Assembly (NCBI GenBank): GCA_026002855.1
Contig: BPGD01000001.1
Span: 3,480,001 to 3,544,000 of the forward strand
Direction: 5' to 3'
DNA from: Bryobacteraceae bacterium
GTDB taxonomy: Bacteria; Acidobacteriota; Terriglobia; Bryobacterales; Bryobacteraceae
Length of the DNA: 64,000 bases
This document shows positions 7,700-16,234 of this stretch, one piece after another; position 1 is the stretch's first letter; each line of letters starts with the position of its first letter. The notes beneath the pieces were generated by a model. The model was not told where the DNA came from. It did no database searches and saw nothing but the letters and a program-made list of their open reading frames with translations. The position numbers and the translations under genes were made by a program.

Positions 7700-7820
7700 G
7701 TTGCCGCCGTCTCCTTCGACGGCAGCATGCGAGGCGGATCCGGCCTGGAGGCTGAGGCGCAGATTTCGCCTCTCAAAAAAACAGGTAATAAGACGATAAG
7801 AGGCTGTAGACACTCCTATC

Positions 7821-9119
7821 ATGCTTCGGCTGTGTGCGGCACTCATCGTTCTGTGTCTGGCGGCCTCTGGGGAGATTCCGTCGGCGGAAACGGGCGCCAC
7901 ATCCCGGCAAATCGAAGGCCGGCGCTTGCCGCACTGGCTGCGCCTGACAGGTCAGCTGCGCGCCCGTGTGGAGTCGCCAACCGCAGTCGAGTTCCGCCAG
8001 CAGAATGATGAGACAGACGTATTGACGCGCCTTCGTTTCGGCCTACTCATCAGCCCGCGGCCCTGGCTGAGGTGGTTCGCCGAGTGGCAGGATGCGCGCG
8101 CCTTCGGCTTGAGCCCGCCCGTGCCCGGCTCGCTGGCCAACCGCGCCGACCTGCGCCAGGCGTGGATCGAGGCCGGCCAGTTCGAGGGCCCCGGCTGGGG
8201 CATCCGCTTCGGCCGGCAGCCGCTCCGGTTCGGTAGCGGCCGCCTCGTCTGGGATCCGGACTGGAGCAATTGCGGCCGCACCTTTGACGCGTTGCGGATC
8301 ACTGCCGCTGGCCGGACGGTGCGCATCGACGCCTTTGCTGCCTCGGTGGTTGTTCCAAAAGACCACGGCCTCGATCGCTCCGACACAAGTCAGATGTTTT
8401 ATGGCCTCTACGGAGCCGTTCAGGCGGGCCCCAAACGGCTGGAGCCGTATCTGCTTCTCAAGAGTGTCGCCGCCTGGCGCGGCGAGACTGGCCGCCGCGG
8501 CGCGTTGGATATCTACACGACCGGTCTGCGAGCTACAGCTCCCCTGTCGTCCCGCGCCGACTGGGAAGTGGAGATGGCCTTTCAGTGCGGGCAGGCAGCC
8601 AGGGAACCCGTTCGCGCCCAGGCCGGTATCTGGCAGCTTCACTGGCAGCCAACCACGGCTTCGACTGCGCCAAGGATAACGGCCTCCTACAGTTATGCAT
8701 CCGGCGACAAAGACTCTTCCGATGGCGTACGTCAAACCTTCGACACGCTCTATCCGACGACGCACCTGCGCAACGGCGCCACGGACCGCATTGGCTGGGC
8801 CAACATCCACGACCTGATGCTGCAGGCCGAATGGAGCCTGCTGCGCCGCCTCAGGCTGAGCGCCGCTGGCCACGACTTCCGCCTTGCCACCATCCGTGAC
8901 GCCCTTTACTCGCCAAGCGGTGCCGTGTTGGTCCGCTTGTCGGAGGCGCACAGTCGCCACGTCGGCTGGGAACTGTCGCTCAGCGCCGAATACCGCTTCC
9001 GCCCCTCGCTGGCCTTGGGTTTCGGCTGCGCGCATCTGTTCCCAGGCGCCTATCTTCGCGAGGCTGGCCGCAGTGGGGCTACTCAGCCCTACCTGTTTCT
9101 CGCGTACAGCCTGGAGTGA
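7821..9119 (+). CDS. Alginate-export-family outer membrane protein
   Basis: 432 residues with an N-terminal signal peptide (hydrophobic CAALIVLCLAA) and then a beta-barrel-like alternation throughout, ending LFLAYSLE, an aromatic-rich C-terminus typical of outer-membrane barrels. Motifs such as FRLRLRFG-like strands, FGRQPLRFGSGRL, YASGDKDSSDG, FDTLYPTTH and IGWANIHD are characteristic of the AlgE/alginate_exp family. It would form an outer-membrane pore for polysaccharide or a similar anionic polymer. Many family members lie outside alginate clusters, so the substrate is unknown; no alginate polymerase genes are present. The start is an ATG 121 bases after the diguanylate cyclase, and the gene is followed at once by CheW. 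Confidence 0.8.
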   Translation: MLRLCAALIVLCLAASGEIPSAETGATSRQIEGRRLPHWLRLTGQLRARVESPTAVEFRQQNDETDVLTRLRFGLLISPRPWLRWFAEWQDARAFGLSPPVPGSLANRADLRQAWIEAGQFEGPGWGIRFGRQPLRFGSGRLVWDPDWSNCGRTFDALRITAAGRTVRIDAFAASVVVPKDHGLDRSDTSQMFYGLYGAVQAGPKRLEPYLLLKSVAAWRGETGRRGALDIYTTGLRATAPLSSRADWEVEMAFQCGQAAREPVRAQAGIWQLHWQPTTASTAPRITASYSYASGDKDSSDGVRQTFDTLYPTTHLRNGATDRIGWANIHDLMLQAEWSLLRRLRLSAAGHDFRLATIRDALYSPSGAVLVRLSEAHSRHVGWELSLSAEYRFRPSLALGFGCAHLFPGAYLREAGRSGATQPYLFLAYSLE

Positions 9120-9166
9120 GTCGCAAGGAGGGGCTCATGGAAAATATCTGAATCCGGTTCAGCCAC

Positions 9167-9667
9167 TTGGAATCGCCTGGCACGACTACGAGGTCGGGCA
9201 GGTATCTCATCTTCCGGCTCGGCGCCTCCAAGTTGGTCCTGCCCATTCCTTGGCTGCGCCAGATCATCGGCATTCGCGAAATCGTCGCTTTGCCCCGGCT
9301 GCCGCAAGGCTGGCTCGGCGCCATCTTCCCTCGGGACATCATCATGCCCGTGTTGGATCTCCGCGTCCGGCTCGGCCTGCCGCCTGCCGACGTGCACGCG
9401 CGGCCCGGCATTCTGCTGGTCGAGGCCGACAAGTTCGACAGGTCAAGGGGCGCCCGCCTGCTGGCCGATGAAGTCTCGGAAGTCATCGCCTGGGAAGAAC
9501 AGAATACTGAAGACGCCCTGCAAGCGAGCGCTGCTGCATCGCAGTGCCTGTCGGGCGTCGCCCAGGCGCGCGGCGTCGTCTGCCTGCTGCCCGACCTAGA
9601 TGCGCTTCTGGGCTGGAGCGCGCTGGCTCGTGTGAAAAGTCCCTTACCAACGGAGTCGTCCCTATGA
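9167..9667 (+). CDS. CheW-like chemotaxis adaptor
   Basis: 166 residues from a TTG. It matches the CheW fold: GRYLIFRLGASKLVLPI, an IIGIREIVALPRLPQGWLGAI segment, VLDLRVRLGLP and a valine-rich last strand. CheW couples chemoreceptors to CheA. The start is unusual. A strong AAGGAGG site precedes an ATG at 9137 in the same frame, but that frame hits TGA at 9149-9151 after four codons, so either translation restarts at the weak TTG or the gene carries a nonsense mutation near its N-terminus. Its stop overlaps the start of the next chemoreceptor by ATGA, implying a coupled pair. No cheA, cheB or cheR is in the window. Confidence 0.8.
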   Translation: MESPGTTTRSGRYLIFRLGASKLVLPIPWLRQIIGIREIVALPRLPQGWLGAIFPRDIIMPVLDLRVRLGLPPADVHARPGILLVEADKFDRSRGARLLADEVSEVIAWEEQNTEDALQASAAASQCLSGVAQARGVVCLLPDLDALLGWSALARVKSPLPTESSL

Positions 9668-11289
9668 GTGTTCAAAAGAAGCTCTATGTATGCGCTGCGG
9701 CGTTGGCCGCGGTGGGCGCCTTAGCCGCCCTGTCGGGCCTGTATTTCGCCCGCGGGCTGGGCGCCGAACTGGAAACCTCCAACACAAAGACGGCCGTTAA
9801 ACTCGACCTCGTTAACGCCGCCCAGACCCGGTACTGGGAGGCGATGGCCTCCTTGCGCGGAGTGTTCATGTTTTCGGTCCTCAATGACCCGGCATCGCTC
9901 GAGGCGAGCGCCCGTCAGGCCGAGGTTGCCCTTCGGCGCCTGCGCGAGCAGCTGGATACGATTCGGCCGCTGTTGGTCACCGAAGAAGGCCGCAGGTTGC
10001 TCGCCGAGGTGGAAAGTGCCCGAGAAGAGCTCGCGTCGCTGTCAGGCAACTATATCCGGCTGTGCCGATCACGCCAAACCGAGCAGTTCGCCACCGAGGT
10101 CGCTCCGAGGGCCCGGGCCATAATGGCTCGGGCGGAAACCTCCTTGGAGTCGCTCAAGAACCAACAGCGGCAGTTCCTTCGCGAGGCGACCGAAAACGGC
10201 CGCGCCATCCAGCGGCGCGGTCTTGTTGTCAACCTGATGGTGCTGTGCCTGTTGCTGGCCATCACCGCTGCTGCCTTGCTGGTCGTGCGTCAGATCAACC
10301 GCGAGCTCAGCGCCGCAGTCGCCGGATTGTCGCAGGGCGCCAGCCAGGTCGCAAGCGCCGCCAGCCAAGTCGCCTCCGCCAGCCAGTCCCTGGCGCAGGG
10401 AGCTTCCGAGCAGGCGTCAGCGCTCGAGCAGACTTCAGCGGCAGCCGAGGAGATCCACTCTCTGGCCCGCAAAAACGGCGACTGCTCGCAGACCACAGCT
10501 GAAGTGGTCAGCGCATCGCAGGAGAAGTTCCATCAGGTCAGCCACACGCTGGAAGAAGCCGTCCAGGCCATGGCCGACATCAACGCCCAAAGTGACAAGA
10601 TCTCAAGGATCATCAAAACCATCGACGAGATCGCCTTCCAAACTAACATCCTGGCCCTCAATGCCGCCGTCGAGGCAGCCCGCGCCGGTGAGGCGGGTCT
10701 TGGATTTGCCGTCGTGGCGGACGAGGTGCGCAGCCTCGCTCAACGCTGCGCCCAGGCGGCCAAGGATACGGCAAACCTGATCGAAGAGTCCGTCTCAAAA
10801 TCGCAGGGGGGCAAGTCGAAAGTGGACCGGGTCGCAGTGCTGGTGCGAGAGGTCATCGAAGAGGCAGCTCGGGTGAAAACCCTGGTCGACGAAGTCTATC
10901 TCGGCGCTCAACAACAGGCCCGCGGCGTCGAGCAGATCAGCAAGGCGATCGTCCAGATGCGGCAGGTCACTCAGCAGGCGGCCGCCAACGCCGAAGAGGG
11001 AGCAGCAGCCAGCGAAGAGCTCCATGCGCAGTCTCAGGCCCTCAACGACGTCGTCGCCCGGTTGAGCGCCATGGTCGGCATCGCCGTCGTTGGGGCGTCT
11101 GCCCAGCAGCCGCATCCCCCGAACGGTCTCGAACATCCGCGCCCCGGCCGGTCTCAGGCCAGACTCGCAGCCCTGCATTCCGTGGTGGGTATTGCAAGCC
11201 GCCCTGCAGGACGCCACGGCAACGGCGCTTTGGTTCACGGTTCCTCTCATTCCGATCCGACCATCGAGGAGCGCTTCGCCAGCTTCTGA
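9664..11289 (+). CDS. Methyl-accepting chemotaxis protein
   Basis: 541 residues. Membrane helix 1 is at about 7-28 and a helical periplasmic four-helix-bundle-like sensor at about 35-180. Membrane helix 2 is at about 187-208, followed directly by the coiled-coil signalling domain with the conserved hairpin tip at 322-345 ([20 protein letters not shown]). No clear HAMP domain separates helix 2 from the coiled coil. The C-terminal 65 residues are a proline-, histidine- and glycine-rich tail beyond the normal methylation bundle; it ends ERFASF and not in a NWETF-type tether. The start ATG overlaps the cheW stop (ATGA), so receptor and adaptor are probably made together. Confidence 0.93.
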   Translation: MSVQKKLYVCAAALAAVGALAALSGLYFARGLGAELETSNTKTAVKLDLVNAAQTRYWEAMASLRGVFMFSVLNDPASLEASARQAEVALRRLREQLDTIRPLLVTEEGRRLLAEVESAREELASLSGNYIRLCRSRQTEQFATEVAPRARAIMARAETSLESLKNQQRQFLREATENGRAIQRRGLVVNLMVLCLLLAITAAALLVVRQINRELSAAVAGLSQGASQVASAASQVASASQSLAQGASEQASALEQTSAAAEEIHSLARKNGDCSQTTAEVVSASQEKFHQVSHTLEEAVQAMADINAQSDKISRIIKTIDEIAFQTNILALNAAVEAARAGEAGLGFAVVADEVRSLAQRCAQAAKDTANLIEESVSKSQGGKSKVDRVAVLVREVIEEAARVKTLVDEVYLGAQQQARGVEQISKAIVQMRQVTQQAAANAEEGAAASEELHAQSQALNDVVARLSAMVGIAVVGASAQQPHPPNGLEHPRPGRSQARLAALHSVVGIASRPAGRHGNGALVHGSSHSDPTIEERFASF

Positions 11290-11529
11290 CTGACTCTCGG
11301 TCTGCTTCATCCGAGAGGGCACACACATAGCGGTTGTCCTCCGCCCAGGGCTAACTCATTATCACGACAATTCTTCGTCCGATGATTCAGTCCTTACGTT
11401 CAAACAGGGAAGGAGCTACTGGCAATTTCTTGAGTGCTTCTCGCTCTCGCAACCGAAGTCATGAAAGCTGCGGGCCTCCCATGGCAAGAGACGGTTCCGT
11501 CTGAAGGCCCGCCAAAGCTTTCATCGGCC

Positions 11530-11815
11530 GGTCCTCCGTTGCGGAAGATCCGTACGAGGGTTGATGACGAGCCGCGGCGGGTGGTCAGACCGCAGTTTGA
11601 CGAGCTATGGGGATGGAGGCCGGCCGTCGATAGCGTCGGAGCGGCTGCTCGAGGGGGCGGTTGCTGATGCTGCTGTACGCGATCCGGAGCGAGCAGATGC
11701 TGGACTGGCCGCTTCGACCTGCTGTTTCGATCAATCGTCGCGCTGGAATTGAACGAGGAAGTTTGGAACGCGACGATGTTGAAGAAAGCCCGCGATCAAC
11801 TTGCGCGAGGGTAAC
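11530..11815 (+). pseudogene. IS5-family transposase, N-terminal remnant
   Basis: Fragments in shifting frames read like the start of an IS5-type transposase: GRPSIASERLLEG, then LLMLLYAIRSEQML, then DLLFRSIVALELNEEVW followed by a KKARDQL segment. At least two frame changes are needed. A matching C-terminal half of the same family in the same orientation lies at 15819-16097, with other elements stacked in between, so this is probably one old element split by later insertions. Confidence 0.65.
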
Positions 11816-11911
11816 GTGGCGCGACAGCTACCCAGCGATTCTGTTTGGCAAGCTGAGGTGGGAGCGGCTCAGCCGCGTGAATGGTCGGGAAGAGAGAAAA
11901 TGACTTCTCTG

Positions 11912-13137
11912 CTCAAGTGTACTTAGCGGGAGTTGAGCGGACACCGGGGCACCGGGGCAGCGGTGCCTGAGGCGGCGTTCCGGTGGTAGATTTTGGGTTT
12001 CTCAAGACTCAGATCACCACGAAAGGAACTGACCGCCTCATGAGCACCAGAGAGAAGCTTATCAAGGCCCGCTTGGGGCTATTGGCCCTGGCCCAGGAAC
12101 TCGACAACGTCCGCCTGGCCTGCAAGCGTGCCGGCATCAGCAGGAGCCACTGCTACGAAATCAAGGAAGCTTACGAAAAGTACGGTGCCGAGGGCTTGGC
12201 GCCGCAGCCGCGGCGTCGCCCTCGGATGCCCAACCAGACGCCTCCGGAACTCGAACAGCGCATCCTTGAGATGACCGAGCAATTCCCCACCTACAGCTAT
12301 GTCCGCATCAGCGGCCAACTCCGCCTCATCGGCGTCGGCGTTTCGCCTTCCACGGTGCGCGCCGTCTGGCAGCGCCACGGACTCACTCTGCGCATCCACC
12401 GCCTGTTCTGGCTGGAGCAAAAGACCGCCGATCGCGGCGGCGGGCTGACCGACCGCCAGATCCGGCTCATCCAACTCCACCGCCGGCGAACGGTCGATCC
12501 CGAACAGCACGTCGAAGCGCCGTATCCAGGCTATTTGCTGTGCCAGGACACCTACTTCGTCGGCACCATCAAGGGCGTCGGCAAGATCTACATGCAGAGC
12601 GTGGTCGACGCCAATTGCTCGCTGGCGTTCGCCAAGCTGGCGCTGTCGAAGGCGCCGATGACGGCCGTGGACACGCTCTACGACCGTGTGCTGCCCTTCT
12701 ATGAAGAGAGCGGCATGGCGGTTGAGCACATCCTCACCGATAATGGCAGGGAATACTGTGGGCGCGAGTTGCAGCATTTCTTTGAGCTGTTCCTGGCGCT
12801 GAACCAGATCCAGCATCGCCGCACCGAAGTGCGCTCGCCGGAGACCAACGGCTTCTGCGAACGCTTCCACCGCACGGTGAAGGAGGAGTTCTTCTCGGTG
12901 GCCTTCCGCAAGACCCTCTATGAAAGCCTGGACCAGCTCCAGGCCGACCTGGACCGATACCTGGATTTCTACAACCGCCAGCGAGCCCATCAGGGTTACC
13001 GCACGAAGGGAAGGACCCCCTACCAGGCCTTCTCAGATGGTTTGGCTTTGCTGCCTCAGCGGGAGGCAGCATGAGATAGAATCAACCCACCGGAACGCCT
13101 CCCGGTGTCCGGCAATCTCCCGCTAAGTACACTTGAG
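11912..13137 (+). mobile_element. IS481-family insertion sequence
   Basis: The element is bounded by a perfect 21-base inverted repeat (CTCAAGTGTACTTAGCGGGAG at 11912-11932 and its complement at 13117-13137), which continues imperfectly inward. It holds one intact transposase gene. No direct target duplication is visible. On the right it abuts the interior of a decayed IS3-family orfB, on the left an IS5-type remnant, so insertion was probably accompanied by deletion. It is the youngest-looking element in this stack. Confidence 0.85.
12040..13074 (+). CDS. IS481-family transposase
   Basis: 344 residues from the ATG at 12040 (AAAGGAACT upstream). The frame is open from 11983 but that earlier start lies close to the inverted repeat. 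An N-terminal helix-turn-helix (NVRLACKRAGISRSHCYEI) is followed by a winged region and an rve-type integrase core. The core has catalytic acidic residues in LCQDTYFVGT, LTDNGREYCG and ETNGFCERFHR, and the C-terminal motif FYNRQRAHQGYRTKGRTPYQ. No lesion is seen, so it may be active. Confidence 0.88.
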   Translation: MSTREKLIKARLGLLALAQELDNVRLACKRAGISRSHCYEIKEAYEKYGAEGLAPQPRRRPRMPNQTPPELEQRILEMTEQFPTYSYVRISGQLRLIGVGVSPSTVRAVWQRHGLTLRIHRLFWLEQKTADRGGGLTDRQIRLIQLHRRRTVDPEQHVEAPYPGYLLCQDTYFVGTIKGVGKIYMQSVVDANCSLAFAKLALSKAPMTAVDTLYDRVLPFYEESGMAVEHILTDNGREYCGRELQHFFELFLALNQIQHRRTEVRSPETNGFCERFHRTVKEEFFSVAFRKTLYESLDQLQADLDRYLDFYNRQRAHQGYRTKGRTPYQAFSDGLALLPQREAA

Positions 13138-13298
13138 AGTACGGAAGAAGCGTTCGATCAAGCCGTTGCCTTCCGGCTGGCGGACGAAGGCCGGTGAAGA
13201 CACGAGGCCGAGAAAACGGATCTCACGCTAAAAGTCGTCGTTCATGAATTGTAAGCCATGGTCATGACAGAGTCCAACGCCAGTCTTTTCGCATGCAA
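13138..13298 (-). pseudogene. IS3-family OrfB remnant (C-terminal part)
   Basis: On the reverse strand this reads CHDHGLQFMNDDF, a stop, then REIRFLGL..SSPAFVR, GNGLIERFFRTL. It matches the 23.4-23.55 kb copy nearly word for word. A TAG replaces a CAG codon after NDDF. The right end is cut by the ISNCY-like element and the left end by the IS481 element. The remainder of the same gene continues at 14824-15818. Confidence 0.75.
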
Positions 13299-13346
13299 GA
13301 TGAGCCTGAAGCGGGGCGCGGATTCTCACACAAGATGAGCCTGAAG
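13299..13346 (+). repeat. Duplicated terminal repeat GATGAGCCTGAAG
   Basis: The 13-mer GATGAGCCTGAAG occurs at 13299-13311 and again at 13334-13346, both inside CAAGATGAGCCTGAAG. Its exact inverse complement is at 14811-14823, so one side of the ISNCY-like element has a doubled end. Confidence 0.7.
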
Positions 13347-13383
13347 GGGGAGGGGAGGACGATGCTGGGGATTGGTCATCAGC

Positions 13384-14609
13384 ATGGACGATTCGAAGTG
13401 GATGAGCCTGGACGAGATCCGGGCGTTCTTGGCTGGGGCTGGGCCGGTGGAGTTTGCCGCGCATGGCCGGGCGGAGGTCTACGGCTGGGAGGAGAGGACG
13501 CTGGTGCGGCATGAGTACGCGAGGCTGGGCAAGGCCGACAAGGGGCTGCTGCGGCGGTACCTGGAGAAGATGACGGGCATGAGCCGGGCGCAGGTGACGC
13601 GGCTCATCACGTCCTACAAGGCGACGGGGCGAGTGAGGTTGACCGAGTACAAGCGGCACCGATTCGCAGCGCGCTACACCAAGGCCGACGTCGAGCTTCT
13701 GGCCTACGTGGACAAGGCGCACGGCAACCTGAGCGGACCGGCGACGCGGCGCATCCTGGAGCGGGAGTACGAAGTGCACGGCATCGCGGCCTACGAGCGG
13801 CTGGCGCGGATCAGTTCGGCGCAGATCTACCGGCTGCGCGCCGGCGCGGCCTACCGCAGGCGCAACGCGACCTAAGAGCCGACGCAACCACGGTGATCGC
13901 CATCGGCGAGCGGCGCCGGCCGGAGCCCAATGGGCGGCCCGGCTTCCTGCGCATCGACACGGTGCATCAGGGCGACTTCGACGGCTTGAAGGGGGTCTAT
14001 CACATCAACGCCGTGGACGAGGTGACGCAGTGGCAGGTGATGGCCGCCACGCCGAAGATCTCGGAATTATGGCTGATTCCGGTGCTGGAAGCGATCCTCG
14101 AACAGTTTCCGTTCCAGATCCGCGGCTTCCATTTCGACAACGGCAGCGAGTAAATCAACCACGACGTTTCGCGCCCGCTGGGCAAACTGCTCATCGAGCA
14201 GACCAAGTCGCGCTCCCGCCATTCCAACGACAACGGCCTGGTGGAGGCCAAAAACGGCGCGGTGATCCGAAAGCAGCTGGGCTATGGCTACATCGACGCC
14301 CAGTACGCCGAACAGATCACCGCCTTCTACCGCGAGCATCTGAACCCCTATGTCAACTTCCACCGGCCCTGTGCGGTGCCCGAGCTGCAGCACATGGGCC
14401 AAGGCAAGATCGAACGCATCTATCGCCGGTGGGCAACGCCGTACGAGCTTCTGTGCGAGGTAGCCCAACTGGAGGACTACCTGCGGCCGGGCATTACAGC
14501 AGCCCAGTTGGAGACGCGATCCGCAACGCAGTCCGACACGGAAGCGGCCTTGGCCATGCAAGAGGCCAAACGCGAACTGTTCCGGCGCATCGGACGGAGG
14601 ATCGCATGA
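13384..14609 (+). pseudogene. Integrase-type transposase (ISNCY-like), frameshifted and with a nonsense codon
   Basis: Three colinear pieces make one transposase. The first (13384-13875) begins MDDSKWMSLDEIRAFL and includes a helix-turn-helix. The second (13876-14150) has the integrase start GERRRPEPNGRPGFLRIDTV and continues to FHFDNGSE. The third (14154-14609) continues NHDV..LLIEQTKSRSRHSNDNGLVEAKNG to a charged C-terminus. A one-base frame change near 13870 and TAA at 14151-14153 (expected Tyr or Phe codon) interrupt it. Catalytic acidic residues can still be seen in RIDTVHQGD, HFDNGSE and GLVEAKNG. The second and third pieces share one frame. Confidence 0.75.
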
Positions 14610-14823
14610 ACGGGCCGCTCACGGATTCGAGCCGGAGCTGTGGAAATGCCGGGCCGTGGAAGCCGAGGAAAACTGCTCCGCAGTTTGTCGCCGCTCCCAC
14701 CGCCCTTGGGAATCGCTGCGCGATTCCCACATCCCCACAGCTTCGACGACGATACAGAGACACCCGCAACACAAAACAGAAAGGAATCAAGCGGACCCTC
14801 AACTCCTATTCTTCAGGCTCATC

Positions 14824-15818
14824 CTTCGACGAGAATATGGTCGCCCAGGGCGATGCCCTCGGAGAAGTCGCCGAACTGTTCGCGCACAGCCTGTCGCATC
14901 GGTTGCAGCGCCTCGCACCGCGTGCCGCGTTTGGCGACTTTGATGCCTAGGCGTCAGGCCATGCCTTGGTCAATCCTGGGGAAGATGGCCACCTTCCCGC
15001 CCCGGAGAGTGAAGCCGGCCGTGGCGTCGATGCCCCACGTCTCGCTTGAACCGCTCAGCCAGAATCGTTCCCCCGTGCCGCTTCGGCTCGACGGGCTGCG
15101 GCTGACGTTGCGGCGCTAGCAACTCGTGTTCGCGCGTCAGGCGCAGCCGCGCCCGTACCTTGCAATGCCCCTCGCCATGCAAGGGCGTTTTTTGGATCGT
15201 GCGCCGGATCTCCGCCGCGAGTTGCTCGTCCGTGTAGTTGGTTTTCGGTCCACGCCTGACGGGCAGCCAGAGACAGGTCTGCTGGCGGCACCGCTGGTAG
15301 AACGTTAATCGCCGCATACTCCACGCCTTTAGCACCCGCGCCTGCCCGAAGCACCCTCCCACAGGGGTCGACCGGGCACAGCTCATCGCTTCGACCTCCA
15401 CCGCAGAAAAGGCTCCTTGTCCTCTATGCGCCGGATGCGCTCCGGTGATAACCCGTTCTCCATTGCCAACTCGGCGATCACCGACTTCATCCCGCGGCCC
15501 TGCTCGTGGACCAGATCTTCCTGCCGGATCTTGAGGCCCTCCTTGCCGGCTGGCAGAAAAGCTTCGCGCCAATCCGCTAGGGTCGCTGCGGTGACGCCAT
15601 ACTTGCGACTCGTGGACTCCAGATCCCTGCCGCGGAGCAGCTCCCGCACCACGCCCATCCTGCGCTTGGCCGACCAACGGCCCTTGTCAGCGCGGCCGGA
15701 TTCCGGGCGCACTTCAGTCACCCTCCGGTCCTTCAAGCGGGTCCGGAATCCGAGGGTTTCGTACTGGACATAATGATTCCCCGTATCGCAAATCAGTGTC
15801 CAAGGAAATCGTGGGGCG
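14824..15818 (-). pseudogene. IS3-family element remnant: OrfA and N-terminal OrfB
   Basis: Leftward. OrfA (15736-15383) is intact in frame at 117 residues (SAKRRMGVVRELLRGRDLES, then a MKSVIAELAMENGL coiled region). OrfB starts near 15386 (MSCARSTPVGGC) and includes RGPKTNYTDEQL and HGEGHCKVRARL. It then has an internal deletion and frame changes before KVAKRGTRCEALQP..AVREQFGDFSEGIALG, where the ISNCY-like element interrupts it. The outer inverted end (CCGCCCCACGATTTCCT on the reverse strand) is at about 15802-15818. It is closely related to the copy at 22389-23757. Confidence 0.75.
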
Positions 15819-16097
15819 GAGGAGCAGTTACAGGAGCTGAACGTGACGCCGCATGTGGCGCAGAACGTGAGCGGGCGGCGCAGCGCGGTGGATGGGCGGA
15901 CGACGCCGCATGAAGGTTACTGGATGAGCCAGAGGAAGCGGAAGCTCGTGGAGGAGTTCTTTGGGTTGGCGAGGGAGGTGGCGGGGTAGAGGAAGGTGAA
16001 GTTGAGGGGGCAAGAGAAGGTGGGAGGGCTGTTCACGCTGGCAGCGGCGGCCTACAATCTGGTGAGGATGAGCAACCTGATGGCGGCGACTGCCTGA
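15819..16097 (+). pseudogene. IS5-family transposase, C-terminal remnant
   Basis: Reading from 15822: a TPHVAQN motif, then SGRRSAVDGRTTPHEGYWMS, QRKRKLVEEFFG and, after an in-frame TAG at 15987-15989, VGGLFTLAAAAYNLVRM. This is the typical end of an IS5-type DDE transposase (the catalytic-glutamate Y-x-x-S-x-R-x-R-K-x-x-E region is recognisable). It begins exactly where the outer end of the IS3 remnant stops, and pairs with the N-terminal remnant at 11.5 kb. Confidence 0.75.
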
Positions 16098-16234
16098 AAA
16101 GGGCGGGAGCCGCCCTCTGGCGGCCTTCGAACGGCCGCCAGAAGCCGATAGCGGAAGGCGGCTGACGCCTTTCCAGTCCTTCAACTGCGGCGGAAGTAGA
16201 AAAACAGGACGCTTTTCGCCTCAACAGGGGCATT

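Larger units (their letters stand above)
13299..14823 (+). mobile_element. ISNCY-like element inserted in an IS3-family element
   Basis: About 1.5 kb bounded by the inverted 13-mer GATGAGCCTGAAG, with two copies at the left end. It separates two halves of an IS3-family OrfB that read leftward on both sides, which places its insertion after that of the IS3 element. The transposase gene inside is broken. Confidence 0.7.

Noticed and set aside
7700-7820. c-di-GMP riboswitch before the AlgE-like gene
   Set aside because: A short CCTCT...AGAGG pairing exists, but the conserved GEMM core bases are not present.
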